The notes under the pieces were generated by a model. That model saw nothing but the letters and a program-made list of their open reading frames with translations, was not told the DNA's origin and did not search any database. Of a stretch of 61,309 nucleotides of DNA, positions 16,860-26,262 are shown one piece after another; positions within the stretch are counted from its first letter, which is position 1, and the number at the start of each line of letters is the position of its first letter. A program made the translations under genes and the position numbers. This stretch comes from Rhodanobacteraceae bacterium. Lineage in GTDB: Bacteria > Pseudomonadota > Gammaproteobacteria > Xanthomonadales > Rhodanobacteraceae. The stretch covers positions 1-61,309 of the forward strand of contig JALUXG010000027.1 of assembly GCA_027019085.1 (NCBI GenBank), written 5' to 3'.

Positions 16860-19343
16860 TCAGGCCGCGCGTTTGTCGCGCTTGCCCTCATCACCTGAAG
16901 AGCCTGACTTGCTGGAGTACGAGATGAGTTGCTGCGGATCGAAATCGTCGACCTGGATGAACTCATCGCAAGCCATGCGCACCTTCTCCAGAAGCTTGCG
17001 CTCGGACTCGCTGATGGCACCGACCCCTTCCGCCTCACGCAACTGGTCGGCGTATTCCAGGGCGGTGACTTGACCGGCCTTGACCGCCTTGAGGAACTTG
17101 CGCTCGATCGGTTCGGCGGCGATCACATCCGCCAGCAGTGCATTCATGCGCCCGACCGGGTTGTTCGCCGTGGGCGACATGAACGACCATTCCAGCAGCT
17201 GTGTGCGGGCTTCGTTGGGGCACATCAGCAGACCCGCCACGCGATGTCCGAGGCGATCCGAGGGCGGCACTTCACGACGGCCGAACGGGAACACCAGCGC
17301 GCGCAGCACCCAGGCCACCGGACGCACCGGAAAATTGCGAATGACGCCATCCAGCGCCATCTGCATGTTCCACACGCTGTCATGGAAAGCCCAGGCCAGC
17401 AACGGACGCTCGCCCTCGGGCCGGCCACTGTCCTCGTAACGCTTGAGCATGGCACTGGCAATGTACAGCTGGCTGAGCACGTCGCCGAGTCGCGCCGAGA
17501 GCTTTTCCTTGAACTTGAGCTTGCCGCCGAGCACGCCCATCGACACATCGGATACCAGCGCCAGGGCTGCGGAATAGCGATTGAGCTTGCGGTAGTAGCG
17601 TCGGGTGTAGGCATCGCCTGGCGCCTTGCCGACCTTGGCATGGGTCAGGCCCAGTACCAGCGCGCGCACGGCATTGGAAATGCCGAATCCGACATGGCCG
17701 AACAGCGCCCGGTCGAAGGCCTTCAGGCGCTCGCCGTAGTCCTCGATGGCCAGCGACTGCATCTCCTTCAGTACGTACGGATGACAACGGATCGCACCCT
17801 GGCCGAAGATCATCAGGCTGCGCGTCATGATGTTGGCGCCTTCCACGGTGATGCTGATCGGCGCCCCCTGCCAGCTGCGGCCCAGGTAGTTCGACGGCCC
17901 CAGGATCACGCCCTTGCCACCATGCACGTCCATCGCATCACGTACCACCTGGCGACCGCGCTCGGTGGCGTGGTATTTGGCAATGGCCGAGGGCACGGCG
18001 GGCTTTTCACCACGATCCACCGCCGCCGCCGTGGCGCGCGACAAGGCGGAAATCGCATAGGTGTAACCGCCGATACGGGCCAGTGCCTCCTCCACGCCCT
18101 CGAATCTTCCGATGGCCAGACCGAACTGCTTGCGTATCCGTGCATAGGCGCCCGTCGCGGCGCTGGCCGTGCGCACGAATCCGGTGGCATTGGACGGCAA
18201 CGAGATTGCACGCCCGACCGACAGCACCTCGACCAGCATCCGCCAGCCCTGCCCGGCCATGTGCGGCCCGCCGATCAGGGTCGTCAGGGGAACGAACACG
18301 TCCTTGCCGCGCACCGGACCGTTCTGGAAGGGCACGTTCAGCGGCAGGTGGCGACGCCCGATGTCCAGGCCTTCGGTCTCGCGTGGCAGCAGCGCCAGGG
18401 TGATCCCCAGGTCCTTCTTCCCGCCCAGCAGACCCTCCGGATCGTGCATGCGGAAAGCCAGGCCGATCACCGTGGCCACCGGCGCCAGCGTGATGTAGCG
18501 CTTGTTGAAGGTCAGGCGAATGCCCAATACCTCCTTGCCATCGACCTTCTGCCTGCAGACGATGCCGTAGTCCGGCAGCGAGGTGGCATCGGAGCCGGCA
18601 TAGGGACCGGTCAGGGCAAAACACGGAATCTCGCGGCCGTCGGCCAAGCGCGGCAGGTAATGGTCCTTTTGCTCCTCGCTGCCGTAGTGCAGCAGCAACT
18701 CGGCCGGTCCCAGCGAATTGGGCACGGCGATGGTCGAGGCCGCGGTCGCCGAGATGCTCGCCACCTTCTGCAGCACCGCCGAGTGCGCCAGCGCGGAAAA
18801 TTCCAGTCCGCCATATTTCTTCGGGATGATCATGCCGAAGAAACGATGCTTCTTGATGAAGTCCCAGACCTCCGGCGGCAGATCGGCCAGCTCGTGCGTG
18901 ACCTGCCAGTCGTCCAGCATCGCGCACAGCTCCTCGACCGGCCCGTCGAGGAACGCCTGCTCCTCTGCCGACAGTTGCGGAACCGGCTGGGCAAGCAGCT
19001 TCGACCAGTCCGGCCGACCGGAGAACAGCTCGCCTTCAAAACCGACCGTGCCGGCTTCCAGCGCGGTCTGCTCGGTATCGGACATCCTGGGCGTGACCCT
19101 GGCAAAAAGCTGCAGCAGGGGAGCGCTGATCCGCCGCCTGCGCAGCACATCCATATTGAGCGGAATGGCAATGACGGCGAGCACCACGAGGACCACCACG
19201 GTCGCCACCGGTGCCGAAGCCGCCAGCCCGAACACCACTACCGCTACGGCGGTCACCGCGGTCCAGAGACGCAAGCCGACACGGAAATAGGCGCAGGCTG
19301 CCGAAGCAATCAGCGCGGCCAGTACGGGTATCAGTGCAGACAT
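16860..19343 (-). CDS. fadE: Acyl-CoA dehydrogenase FadE
   Basis: 827 aa, matching the long membrane-associated FadE type (E. coli FadE is 814 aa) and not the short 390-aa dehydrogenases. The first about 65 residues form two or three hydrophobic helices. The dehydrogenase core follows: KKYGGLEFSALAHSAVLQKV, FALTGPYAGSDATSLPD for the FAD/substrate region, and the C-terminal HGGKGVILGPSNYLGR. It performs the first oxidation of fatty-acid beta-oxidation. Electrons would pass to ETF and ETF-QO, both encoded in this window. Confidence 0.95.
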   Translation of the reverse strand: MSALIPVLAALIASAACAYFRVGLRLWTAVTAVAVVVFGLAASAPVATVVVLVVLAVIAIPLNMDVLRRRRISAPLLQLFARVTPRMSDTEQTALEAGTVGFEGELFSGRPDWSKLLAQPVPQLSAEEQAFLDGPVEELCAMLDDWQVTHELADLPPEVWDFIKKHRFFGMIIPKKYGGLEFSALAHSAVLQKVASISATAASTIAVPNSLGPAELLLHYGSEEQKDHYLPRLADGREIPCFALTGPYAGSDATSLPDYGIVCRQKVDGKEVLGIRLTFNKRYITLAPVATVIGLAFRMHDPEGLLGGKKDLGITLALLPRETEGLDIGRRHLPLNVPFQNGPVRGKDVFVPLTTLIGGPHMAGQGWRMLVEVLSVGRAISLPSNATGFVRTASAATGAYARIRKQFGLAIGRFEGVEEALARIGGYTYAISALSRATAAAVDRGEKPAVPSAIAKYHATERGRQVVRDAMDVHGGKGVILGPSNYLGRSWQGAPISITVEGANIMTRSLMIFGQGAIRCHPYVLKEMQSLAIEDYGERLKAFDRALFGHVGFGISNAVRALVLGLTHAKVGKAPGDAYTRRYYRKLNRYSAALALVSDVSMGVLGGKLKFKEKLSARLGDVLSQLYIASAMLKRYEDSGRPEGERPLLAWAFHDSVWNMQMALDGVIRNFPVRPVAWVLRALVFPFGRREVPPSDRLGHRVAGLLMCPNEARTQLLEWSFMSPTANNPVGRMNALLADVIAAEPIERKFLKAVKAGQVTALEYADQLREAEGVGAISESERKLLEKVRMACDEFIQVDDFDPQQLISYSSKSGSSGDEGKRDKRAA

Positions 19344-19428
19344 GTCGTTATCACCTGTGCATCAGTGGTCGCGGCAACAAGCGCGACCGGTTTGGAACCG
19401 GCACCCGGCAACGGGCGAACCGGATACA

Positions 19429-20331
19429 TCATGCCATCCCCGCGTCGGCGGGCCGGGTACCGTCGCTTTCCACGTCCACGCCGATGAACGCGGCAATGGC
19501 ACGGGTAAAGGCATCGTTGTCGTCACCCGCGACCATGTGGGTGGCGCGCGGCAGGCTCTGGTGCCGGGCATGCGGCACCAGGGTCAGGAATTCCCCGATG
19601 GTGGCATCGGAAACCACGTCGCTGCGCCCGCCCGAAAGCAGCATCACCGGAATGCGCACCCGGCTCGCCGCCTCGATCAGGCCCGGCTGGTAGCGCTCGC
19701 CTTCCTCGGCCACCGGTTCGAGCATGGCGCGGTCCCAGTGCCAGTACAGGCGACCGTCCGTCCCCGGACGCAGCAGGGATTGCAGCTGCTCGGTGCCGCG
19801 TGAACCGCGACGGTGCGGCAGGTAGTCAGCTATGGCCTGCGCGGCTTCCTCGCTGTCGGCAAATCCCTGCGGCCAGGCACGCATGAAATCGAGAATGCGC
19901 TCCACCCCGCGGGTTTCCCAGCGCGGCGTGATGTCAACCAGGACCAAGGCGGAAAACGGAGGCTCCGACGACTCCCCCGCTACCGCCAGCCCCAGCAGCC
20001 CACCCATCGAGGCGCCGACCAGGATCGGCTTCTCCGGCTGGGCCCGTGCCACCAGACGCAGGTCATCGATGAAATGATGCATGTGGTAACCATCAACGGC
20101 GCGGTCACTGTCACCGTGCCCGCGCGCATCGAAGCTCACGCAGCGGCAACCGCCGGCAGCCAGTCGTGCCGCGGTTGTCGTCCAGGCATGCCGGGTCTGG
20201 CCGAATCCGTGGGCAAATACCACGCACGGACGGCCCGCGGCATGCCACACATCACCGGCCAAGCGCACCCCGTCCGCAGCCGTCAGCTGCATCGGTTCAC
20301 GGGCGACATCATGGGATGGGAGTGATACCAT
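19429..20331 (-). CDS. Alpha/beta hydrolase
   Basis: 300 aa. The oxyanion region is VVFAHGFGQTRHAW. The nucleophile elbow is LVGASMGGLLG with the Ser in GASMG. The acid is in LLSGGRSDVVSD and the base His is in RATHMVAGDDND. This is a complete Ser-Asp-His triad, so an esterase, lipase or similar is likely, but the substrate is unknown. The promoter predicted upstream would start transcription at about 20332, which would make the ATG at 20331 leaderless; the ATG at 20292 (MQLTAADGV) is an alternative giving 287 aa. It is divergent from a TetR gene and lies just upstream of fadE on the same strand. Confidence 0.85.
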   Translation of the reverse strand: MVSLPSHDVAREPMQLTAADGVRLAGDVWHAAGRPCVVFAHGFGQTRHAWTTTAARLAAGGCRCVSFDARGHGDSDRAVDGYHMHHFIDDLRLVARAQPEKPILVGASMGGLLGLAVAGESSEPPFSALVLVDITPRWETRGVERILDFMRAWPQGFADSEEAAQAIADYLPHRRGSRGTEQLQSLLRPGTDGRLYWHWDRAMLEPVAEEGERYQPGLIEAASRVRIPVMLLSGGRSDVVSDATIGEFLTLVPHARHQSLPRATHMVAGDDNDAFTRAIAAFIGVDVESDGTRPADAGMA

Positions 20332-20380
20332 ACGCCCGAGTATGTCGGCAGCCTTCCATGCTGTCAATACGCGCACGTAT
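20329..20380. promoter_or_regulatory. Hydrolase promoter with two TetR-type operators
   Basis: On the minus strand TTGACA (20362-20367), a 17-nt spacer and CATACT (20339-20344) form a promoter for the hydrolase gene. Two copies of an inverted repeat ATAC-N6-GTAT lie here: CATACGCCCGAGTATG at 20329-20344, over the -10, and ATACGCGCACGTATG at 20367-20381, touching the -35. They are 37-38 bp apart. This is the expected arrangement for repression by the divergently encoded TetR protein. Confidence 0.65.
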
Positions 20381-20442
20381 GGATCGGGCAGCCGCCATCG
20401 CTCGTGCACCGTGGATAGGCATCCCGTACCGGAGCGATTAGC

Positions 20443-21027
20443 ATGGGTGTCATGCAGCAGACGCAAAAAAGCGAACGCACCCGCCTGACGGTCGGGGACT
20501 GGGAACAGGGCGCCCTGGACATGATCGCCGAGCAGGGCGTGGGCGCCCTTGCCGTGGAAGCACTGGCACGCCGCCTGGGCGTGACCAAGGGCAGCTTCTA
20601 CTGGCATTTCCGCAATCGCGAATCGCTGCTCAGGTCCGCCCTCGAAAGCTGGGAGCAGAACGAGGAAGCCGAAGTGCTGGCCGGCATCGAGAGCATCGAC
20701 GAGCCGCGTGCGCGTCTGAGGGAGGTGTTCCATCGCGTGGCGCACGAAATGAAATCGCACCGCATCTACGCCGCCCTGCTCAAGGTGCTCGATCATCCGG
20801 TGGTGCTGCCCCTGATGGGTCGCGTGACGCAGCGACGCATGCAGTTCCTGACCGAGGCCTACCTGCAGATCGGCATGCCACCGCGCACGGCCGCGCACCG
20901 GGCACGACTGGCCTATGCCGCCTTCATCGGCTTCCTGCAGCTGAATCTGACCCTGGGCATGCCCCGTCTCAGCCACGAGGAATTCGACGCCTACGTCGAG
21001 CATGTCGCCACCACGCTCATTCCCTGA
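20443..21027 (+). CDS. TetR-family transcriptional regulator
   Basis: 194 aa. The N-terminal helix-turn-helix covers about residues 15-60 (ALAVEALARRLGVTKGSFYWHFRNRESLL, seen here in part). The C-terminal ligand domain is all helical and unspecific. It is divergent from the hydrolase gene and 111 bp from it, with two matching palindromes between them, so it most likely represses the hydrolase. An acyl-CoA or fatty-acid ligand would fit the neighbouring fadE, but this is inference. A second in-frame ATG three codons in is possible. Confidence 0.88.
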   Translation: MGVMQQTQKSERTRLTVGDWEQGALDMIAEQGVGALAVEALARRLGVTKGSFYWHFRNRESLLRSALESWEQNEEAEVLAGIESIDEPRARLREVFHRVAHEMKSHRIYAALLKVLDHPVVLPLMGRVTQRRMQFLTEAYLQIGMPPRTAAHRARLAYAAFIGFLQLNLTLGMPRLSHEEFDAYVEHVATTLIP

Positions 21028-21177
21028 GCCATCGGCATCCCGCCCTCGGCCACGCATCGCGACACGCACCAGCGCCCCTTCGACCAGCCCATGTTGCAAT
21101 GCCCTGCCGGGGCCACTACCGTTCGGCCTTTCCCGGTCGCTTATGCCCCCGGGTTATGGCCACACGGACAAGCTGCC

Positions 21178-22971
21178 ATGACAAGCACGCTCGATGCCCT
21201 CAACCGCTGGGTGGATGACGTTGCCGCCCTGACCCGTCCTGCACGGATCCACTGGTGCGACGGCTCGCAAGACGAATACCGCGACCTGATTGCCGTGATG
21301 CTCGAACGCGGCGACCTGATCGAACTCAACCAGGCCACCCACCCCGGCTGCTACCTACACCGTTCCGATCCACAGGACGTGGCGCGGGTGGAAAAGCTGA
21401 CCCTGGTATGCCACCCCGACCGCGATGACGCCGGCCCGAACAACCAGTGGATGGATCCGCACGAGGCGCACGCAAGGATCGACGCCCTGTTCGAGGGCTG
21501 CATGGCCGGCCGCACCCTTTACGTGGTGCCCTACTGCATGGGTCCGATCGGCTCGCCGCTGGCGCGTTGCGGGGTGGAAATCACCGACAGCCCGTACGTG
21601 GTTGCCAACATGCGGATCATGACGCGCATGGGCAAGGCCGCACTGCAGCGCATCGAGCGCGAAGGCCATTTCGTCAAGGGCCTGCATTCAACCGGCGAGC
21701 TTGACCCCGAACGCCGCTGGATCATGCACTTCCCCGAGGAACTGAGCATCAAGTCCTACGGCTCCGGCTACGGCGGCAATGCACTGCTCGGCAAGAAATG
21801 CCATGCCCTGCGCATCGCCAGTCACCAGGCACGTCAGGAAGGCTGGCTGGCCGAACACATGCTGATCCTTGGCATCGAGAACCCCGAGGGCGAGATCCAC
21901 TACATCGCAGCCGCCTTCCCCTCGGCCTGCGGCAAGACCAACCTGGCCATGCTGATTCCACCCGAGGGCTACCGCAACCAGGGCTGGAAGATCTGGACCG
22001 TGGGCGATGACATCTGCTGGATGACGCCCGGCGAGGACGGTCGACTGTGGGCCATCAACCCCGAGGCCGGATACTTCGGCGTGGCGCCTGGCACCAGCGA
22101 GAAGACCAACCCCAATGCGCTGGCCATGCTGCATCGCAATGCCATCTTCACCAATGTCGCCGTTACCGCCGACATGCAGCCGTGGTGGGAAGGCCTGACA
22201 AGCGGCACGCCGGCCACGGACTGGCAGGGTCGCGACCATGATCCTGCGGCCGGTCCTGCCGCCCATCCCAATTCACGCTTCACGGTAGCTGCCAGCCAGT
22301 GCCCGAGCTGGTCGCCGGAAGCCGAATCGGCACAGGGCGTGCCGATATCGGCCATCGTGTTCGGCGGCCGCCGGCAATCGCTGGTGCCGCTGGTGTTCGA
22401 GGCCCGCAACTGGACCCACGGCGTGCTGGTCGGCGCCTCGATGGCATCGGAGACCACGGCCGCAGCCACCGGCCAGGTCGGCGTGGTGCGGCGCGACCCG
22501 ATGGCGATGAAACCGTTCTGCGGCTACAACTACGCCGACTACTTCGCCCACTGGCTGTCATTCGACACGCCGAATGCGAAGCTGCCCTCGATCTTCCACG
22601 TCAACTGGTTCCGCAAGGACGCCGACGGCCACTTCCTGTGGCCGGGGTTCGGCGAGAACATGCGCGTCCTCGAGTGGATGCTCAAACGCGTGACCGGCCA
22701 GGCGCAGGGGCGCGAAACCCCGATCGGCATCCTGCCGGGCGAGGGCGAACTGGACCTGGACGGACTCGGACTGGACCGGGCCACGCTCGACCCGCTTTTC
22801 GAAGTCGACCGGGCTGGCTGGCAATCCGAACTCGAGGCGATCCGCGCCTACCTCGACGACTACGGCCCGCGCATGCCCAAAGCCCTCCGGGACGAACTCC
22901 AGCGTGTGTCCGACGCCCTGCAAGCGGACTTGCAGGAGTCGTCGACGCCGCGCAAGGCCGCGGCATCCTGA
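21178..22971 (+). CDS. pckG: Phosphoenolpyruvate carboxykinase (GTP)
   Basis: 597 aa, the usual length of GTP-dependent PEPCK. It converts oxaloacetate plus GTP to PEP in gluconeogenesis. The phosphate-binding loop with the reactive Cys is [13 protein letters not shown] at residues 247-259. Other family marks are [28 protein letters not shown], and the metal/guanine region [15 protein letters not shown]. The chosen ATG (21178) begins [15 protein letters not shown]; an earlier in-frame ATG at 21091 would add an unrelated stretch. No clear Shine-Dalgarno is seen. Confidence 0.96.
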   Translation: MTSTLDALNRWVDDVAALTRPARIHWCDGSQDEYRDLIAVMLERGDLIELNQATHPGCYLHRSDPQDVARVEKLTLVCHPDRDDAGPNNQWMDPHEAHARIDALFEGCMAGRTLYVVPYCMGPIGSPLARCGVEITDSPYVVANMRIMTRMGKAALQRIEREGHFVKGLHSTGELDPERRWIMHFPEELSIKSYGSGYGGNALLGKKCHALRIASHQARQEGWLAEHMLILGIENPEGEIHYIAAAFPSACGKTNLAMLIPPEGYRNQGWKIWTVGDDICWMTPGEDGRLWAINPEAGYFGVAPGTSEKTNPNALAMLHRNAIFTNVAVTADMQPWWEGLTSGTPATDWQGRDHDPAAGPAAHPNSRFTVAASQCPSWSPEAESAQGVPISAIVFGGRRQSLVPLVFEARNWTHGVLVGASMASETTAAATGQVGVVRRDPMAMKPFCGYNYADYFAHWLSFDTPNAKLPSIFHVNWFRKDADGHFLWPGFGENMRVLEWMLKRVTGQAQGRETPIGILPGEGELDLDGLGLDRATLDPLFEVDRAGWQSELEAIRAYLDDYGPRMPKALRDELQRVSDALQADLQESSTPRKAAAS

Positions 22972-23040
22972 GACCGTCATTGGCGCCGGCCTGGCGCCGA
23001 TGCAAACTCTTTGCCGCCGCCGCGCATCCAAGCTTTCACG

Positions 23041-23622
23041 ATGGATGCACTCGGCACAGCCCTCACCACACGCATGCCTGACCCCTCCGTCCCTTCCGGA
23101 CTCGACGCCGACCTGGCACGAGCCGCCGCGACGGGGGACACGCAGGCATTCGAATCCCTGTACCGGCGCCACCTGCCGCGCATCCACGGCGTGGTGCTGC
23201 GCCTGTGCGGGCATGACATGGCGCGCGCCGAGGAATTGACCCAGGAAGCCTTCGTCACCGCCTGGCGCAAACTCGAAGGCTTCCGTCATCAAAGTGCGTT
23301 TGGCACCTGGATGTACCGCCTTGCGGTCAACACGGCGTTGATGGGCCTGCGCGCGCAACGAGCCGACCCCGTGACGGCAAGGGATCCGGCCCAACTGCCC
23401 GAGAACGGCGAGCAACCGTTCTGCGCTGCCGAGCGCGAGGAACTGGAACGCGCCATCGGCCGGCTCCCCGAACGCGCCCGTGCCGTGCTGGTGCTGCACG
23501 ACGTGGAAGGATGGCGCCATGACGAGATCGGCAAGTCGCTGGGCATCGCCACCGGCACCAGCAAGGCCCAACTGCATCGCGCGCGTGCGCTGCTGCGCAA
23601 CGCGCTGGGAGAACGCCCATGA
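23041..23622 (+). CDS. ECF RNA polymerase sigma factor
   Basis: 193 aa. Region 2 spans DTQAFESLYRRHLPRIHGVVL, ARAEELTQEAFVTAW and FRHQSAFGTWMYRLAVNTAL (each a separate piece). Region 4 is RAVLVLHDVEGWRHDEIG and GTSKAQLHRARALLR. The stop overlaps the next ATG by 4 nt (ATGA, 23619-23622), the usual coupling of an ECF sigma with its anti-sigma. An in-frame ATG at 23074 is an alternative start. Confidence 0.92.
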   Translation: MDALGTALTTRMPDPSVPSGLDADLARAAATGDTQAFESLYRRHLPRIHGVVLRLCGHDMARAEELTQEAFVTAWRKLEGFRHQSAFGTWMYRLAVNTALMGLRAQRADPVTARDPAQLPENGEQPFCAAEREELERAIGRLPERARAVLVLHDVEGWRHDEIGKSLGIATGTSKAQLHRARALLRNALGERP

Positions 23623-24035
23623 ATCAATTCCAATGGCTTGCGCAAACCCGTGCGCTGCGTACCGATCACCTGCCCTCGCGTGACCTGTGGCCGGATATCG
23701 CTTCCAGGCTGGCATCCCGCCGCCATGAGCCGCAAGCCCGCGGGCGGCTTCCATGGCTGGCCGCTGCGGCGACCATCCTGCTTGGCCTGGGCTTCGGTTA
23801 CGCCGCGTTGCATGGCCCCGCCGTGCCCACGCCCCTCGTATTGAACGATGCGGGTGCCCGCTGGAAGCCCGAGGATCCGCGGCTGGCCGGTGCCGCCATC
23901 GAACTGCAGGCAGCCCAGGCGCAGATACGACTGGCGCTGCAGGCCCAGCCAGGCGCCACATACCTTGAGCACATCCAGCGACTGACGCGAGACCAGCAGC
24001 AGCGCCTCAGGCGCTACACGCGACGTTTGCCATGA
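23619..24035 (+). CDS. Probable membrane anti-sigma factor
   Basis: 138 aa. A cytoplasmic N-terminal part of about 45 residues (MNQFQWLAQTRALRTDHLPS, then DLWPDIASRLASRR) is followed by one membrane helix (LPWLAAAATILLGLGFGYAAL) and an extracytoplasmic tail with a long Gln/Arg-rich amphipathic helix. No zinc-binding HxxxCxxC motif is seen. The anti-sigma role is inferred from topology and from the 4-nt overlap with the ECF sigma gene, not from a recognised domain. Confidence 0.65.
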   Translation: MNQFQWLAQTRALRTDHLPSRDLWPDIASRLASRRHEPQARGRLPWLAAAATILLGLGFGYAALHGPAVPTPLVLNDAGARWKPEDPRLAGAAIELQAAQAQIRLALQAQPGATYLEHIQRLTRDQQQRLRRYTRRLP

Positions 24036-24074
24036 AATTCCACCCTCATCCGTAAACCTGCAGGGAGTACCCCC

Positions 24075-24983
24075 ATGAAACGCCTTGTTGTATTTCTCAC
24101 GATGTCCCTCGCTGGCGCTGCAGCCTGCGCCGGCACACCAATCGACAAGACACTCGACGTGCCCGCACATGTCACGGTATCGATTCAGAACATCAAGGGC
24201 GAGGTGAACGTGACGGGCTGGAACCGCAACCAGGTCCGCATCACCGGCACCCTCGGCAAGGGTGCGCTTCCGCTGCGAGTCGAGCAGCACGGGGACAGCG
24301 TGCACATCGAGGTCAAGGCCGCCGGTCGCAAGGGCTGGTTCAACTGGCGCAGCGACGATGACATGGACCCCACCACCCTGCACGTGCAGGTCCCGCTTGC
24401 GGCATCACTGGACGTCGACACCGTAAGTGCCGCCACACGGGTACGCAGCCTGTCCGGCGGCACCCTGGCCGCGAAGAGCGTCAGTGGGCGGGTGCAGGTC
24501 GATGCCGACAGCCCGCGCGCGCAGGTGCAGACGGTCAGCGGCGATGTGCGCCTGGCCGGTGCCTTCGACCGGGTTCAGGTGCAGACGGTGAGCGGCGATA
24601 TCCAGGCGGGCAAGGTGCATCGCAATGCCGAACTCCAGACCGTCTCCGGACATGTCCGGCTCATGGGCGGCCCCTTCGTCGAGGCGTCACTAAACAGCGT
24701 ATCCGGAGACATCGAGGTATCGGGCTCGCTGCAAGCCAATGGACGCATGCGGGCGGATTCGGTCAGCGGCGATGTCCTGCTCGCACTGCCTTCCGCCACC
24801 TCCGCACTGCTGCACGTTGCATCGTTCAGCGGCTCGATTCGCTCGGCCTTCGGCGGCCAGGTGCAGGACAACCGCCGCGGCCCGGGATCCTCGCTCGGAG
24901 ATACCCTCGGCAGCGGCAACGGACGGATCGAAGTGCAGACCTTCAGCGGCGACGTGAGCCTGCGCCGCGCAGATGCGCAATAA
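24075..24983 (+). CDS. Exported DUF4097 beta-repeat protein
   Basis: 302 aa with a signal peptide (MKRLVVFLTMSLAGAAACAG). The body is a run of short beta-strand repeats in which a V-S-G-D/R/H motif returns about every 20 residues (VSGRVQV, VSGDVRL, VSGDIQA, VSGHVRL, VSGDIEV, VSGDVLL, FSGDVSL), giving a right-handed beta-helix-like adhesin fold (DUF4097). The function is unknown; relatives sit in ECF sigma or PspC-like envelope-stress operons. It is the third gene of the sigma/anti-sigma unit. Confidence 0.82.
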   Translation: MKRLVVFLTMSLAGAAACAGTPIDKTLDVPAHVTVSIQNIKGEVNVTGWNRNQVRITGTLGKGALPLRVEQHGDSVHIEVKAAGRKGWFNWRSDDDMDPTTLHVQVPLAASLDVDTVSAATRVRSLSGGTLAAKSVSGRVQVDADSPRAQVQTVSGDVRLAGAFDRVQVQTVSGDIQAGKVHRNAELQTVSGHVRLMGGPFVEASLNSVSGDIEVSGSLQANGRMRADSVSGDVLLALPSATSALLHVASFSGSIRSAFGGQVQDNRRGPGSSLGDTLGSGNGRIEVQTFSGDVSLRRADAQ

Positions 24984-25018
24984 CCTGCAAGGCTTGTCCG
25001 GGGCGCACCCGGATCGAG

Positions 25019-26017
25019 TCAGAGGTCCTGGTGGTACTGCACGTACGGAATGCTGGACTGCGTCGGCCCGGAGCCGTCCACAGGCACCGGTGCCTGCCCT
25101 GACGACCACAGATTGCGTGCACCAAAGCGCAGTTCGCCCTGCCAGGGAAGACGCCAGGTAACACCCAGGTCGATCGACGTCCATCGCTGGCCGGGATTGA
25201 GCAGGCTGTCGCGTCCGCTGCCGGGTATGGGCTGCATCATGCGGCCGGTGATGCGGCCGCTGAGCGGCCCGCTGTCGATGCCGAAACTCAGCGACTGCTG
25301 GTTCATGCCGTCCATGCCGAGCAGGTTGCCGGGCAACAGGCGGATGCGACCGACACTCGCACCCAGGTCGATACCGGTCTGATTGCCCAATGCCATCCGA
25401 CCGCGTGCCGAAAGATTGGTACTGCGATCAAGTGACCACAGCGGGACCCAGGAAGCCGTGTATTGCGGCAGGACACGAGGCAGCAACGGCGTGTTCGCAA
25501 GGCGTGGACGGGTGCTGTCGAACATCAGGTCGAAACGGTACCTGCCGCCGCTGTAGCTGGCCCCGATTTCGCCGCTGAGCGTGCGCGCAGCCTCCAGGGT
25601 GCCGGCATCGGGACATCCCACGCCATCACTGGGAAGACAGACCGGACTCGATGACAGGGTCGGCCAGTTGCGCTGGATGAGCTGTGCATAGGCCGCCACA
25701 TGCGGCCCGATGTCGTAGCGCAAGCCGGTGCGGTAGCCCTGGCTGACATCAACGACACGAAAATCCGGTACCAGCGCGCTGCTGTCCACGTTCCCGGACG
25801 TGCTCGAGCTCACCAGCGCCAGCATGCGCCCGTCGGCATCACGCCAGAGCGGCACAACCAGGCTGGCATTGCCCCCCGCACCCGGCACCTCCAGGGCACG
25901 ATAGGCAGCCACATGCCGGGCTGCAGCCGCAGCCGGATCGGGCGCACCGCCGCCCAGCACCTGCCCTGCCGCTACGAGCGGCAACAGCAGAATCAGGCTG
26001 GCAAGCAATCTGCGCAT
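25019..26017 (-). CDS. Exported protein, probable outer-membrane beta barrel
   Basis: 332 aa with signal peptide MRRLLASLILLLPLVAAGQV. Many alternating strands with aromatic ends follow, for example YRTGLRYDIGPHVAAYAQLI, IGASYSGGRYRFDLMF and GELRFGARNLWSSG. It has one Cys pair (VCLPSDGVGC). The final strand is YVQYHQDL rather than a terminal Phe. I do not recognise a family. It converges with the DUF4097 gene, and its promoter must lie in 26018-26262, shared with the divergent c-di-GMP gene. Confidence 0.65.
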   Translation of the reverse strand: MRRLLASLILLLPLVAAGQVLGGGAPDPAAAAARHVAAYRALEVPGAGGNASLVVPLWRDADGRMLALVSSSTSGNVDSSALVPDFRVVDVSQGYRTGLRYDIGPHVAAYAQLIQRNWPTLSSSPVCLPSDGVGCPDAGTLEAARTLSGEIGASYSGGRYRFDLMFDSTRPRLANTPLLPRVLPQYTASWVPLWSLDRSTNLSARGRMALGNQTGIDLGASVGRIRLLPGNLLGMDGMNQQSLSFGIDSGPLSGRITGRMMQPIPGSGRDSLLNPGQRWTSIDLGVTWRLPWQGELRFGARNLWSSGQAPVPVDGSGPTQSSIPYVQYHQDL

Positions 26018-26262
26018 TTGCGCCCCCGTAAGTACCTGTGATTGGGACCACACAACGGTTGCAGCGGTTCCCCAAACGTCCGGCTCGGGTCCATTATACG
26101 CTTCTTTACCTTTTGCTAACAGTTGATGCGGTTCGCAGTTCCACCGCCCGCCGTGGCGTATCATTCATGCTGAGACGTGCGTCACAGCGACGAATCGTGC
26201 ACCGGACACGTCTTCCATGCGGTATACACTTTCCCGACGGCCTCCGGTAATCACCCGAACCC

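Noticed and set aside
16929-19487. Very long open frame on the plus strand opposite fadE
   Set aside because: High-GC DNA leaves long open antisense frames. Its translation is rich in His, Gln and Arg with no recognisable domain, while the minus strand encodes FadE.
25000-25016. Terminator between the DUF4097 gene and the convergent exported-protein gene
   Set aside because: A short TCCGGG/CCCGGA stem exists but lacks a T-run on either strand, so it was not listed as a feature.
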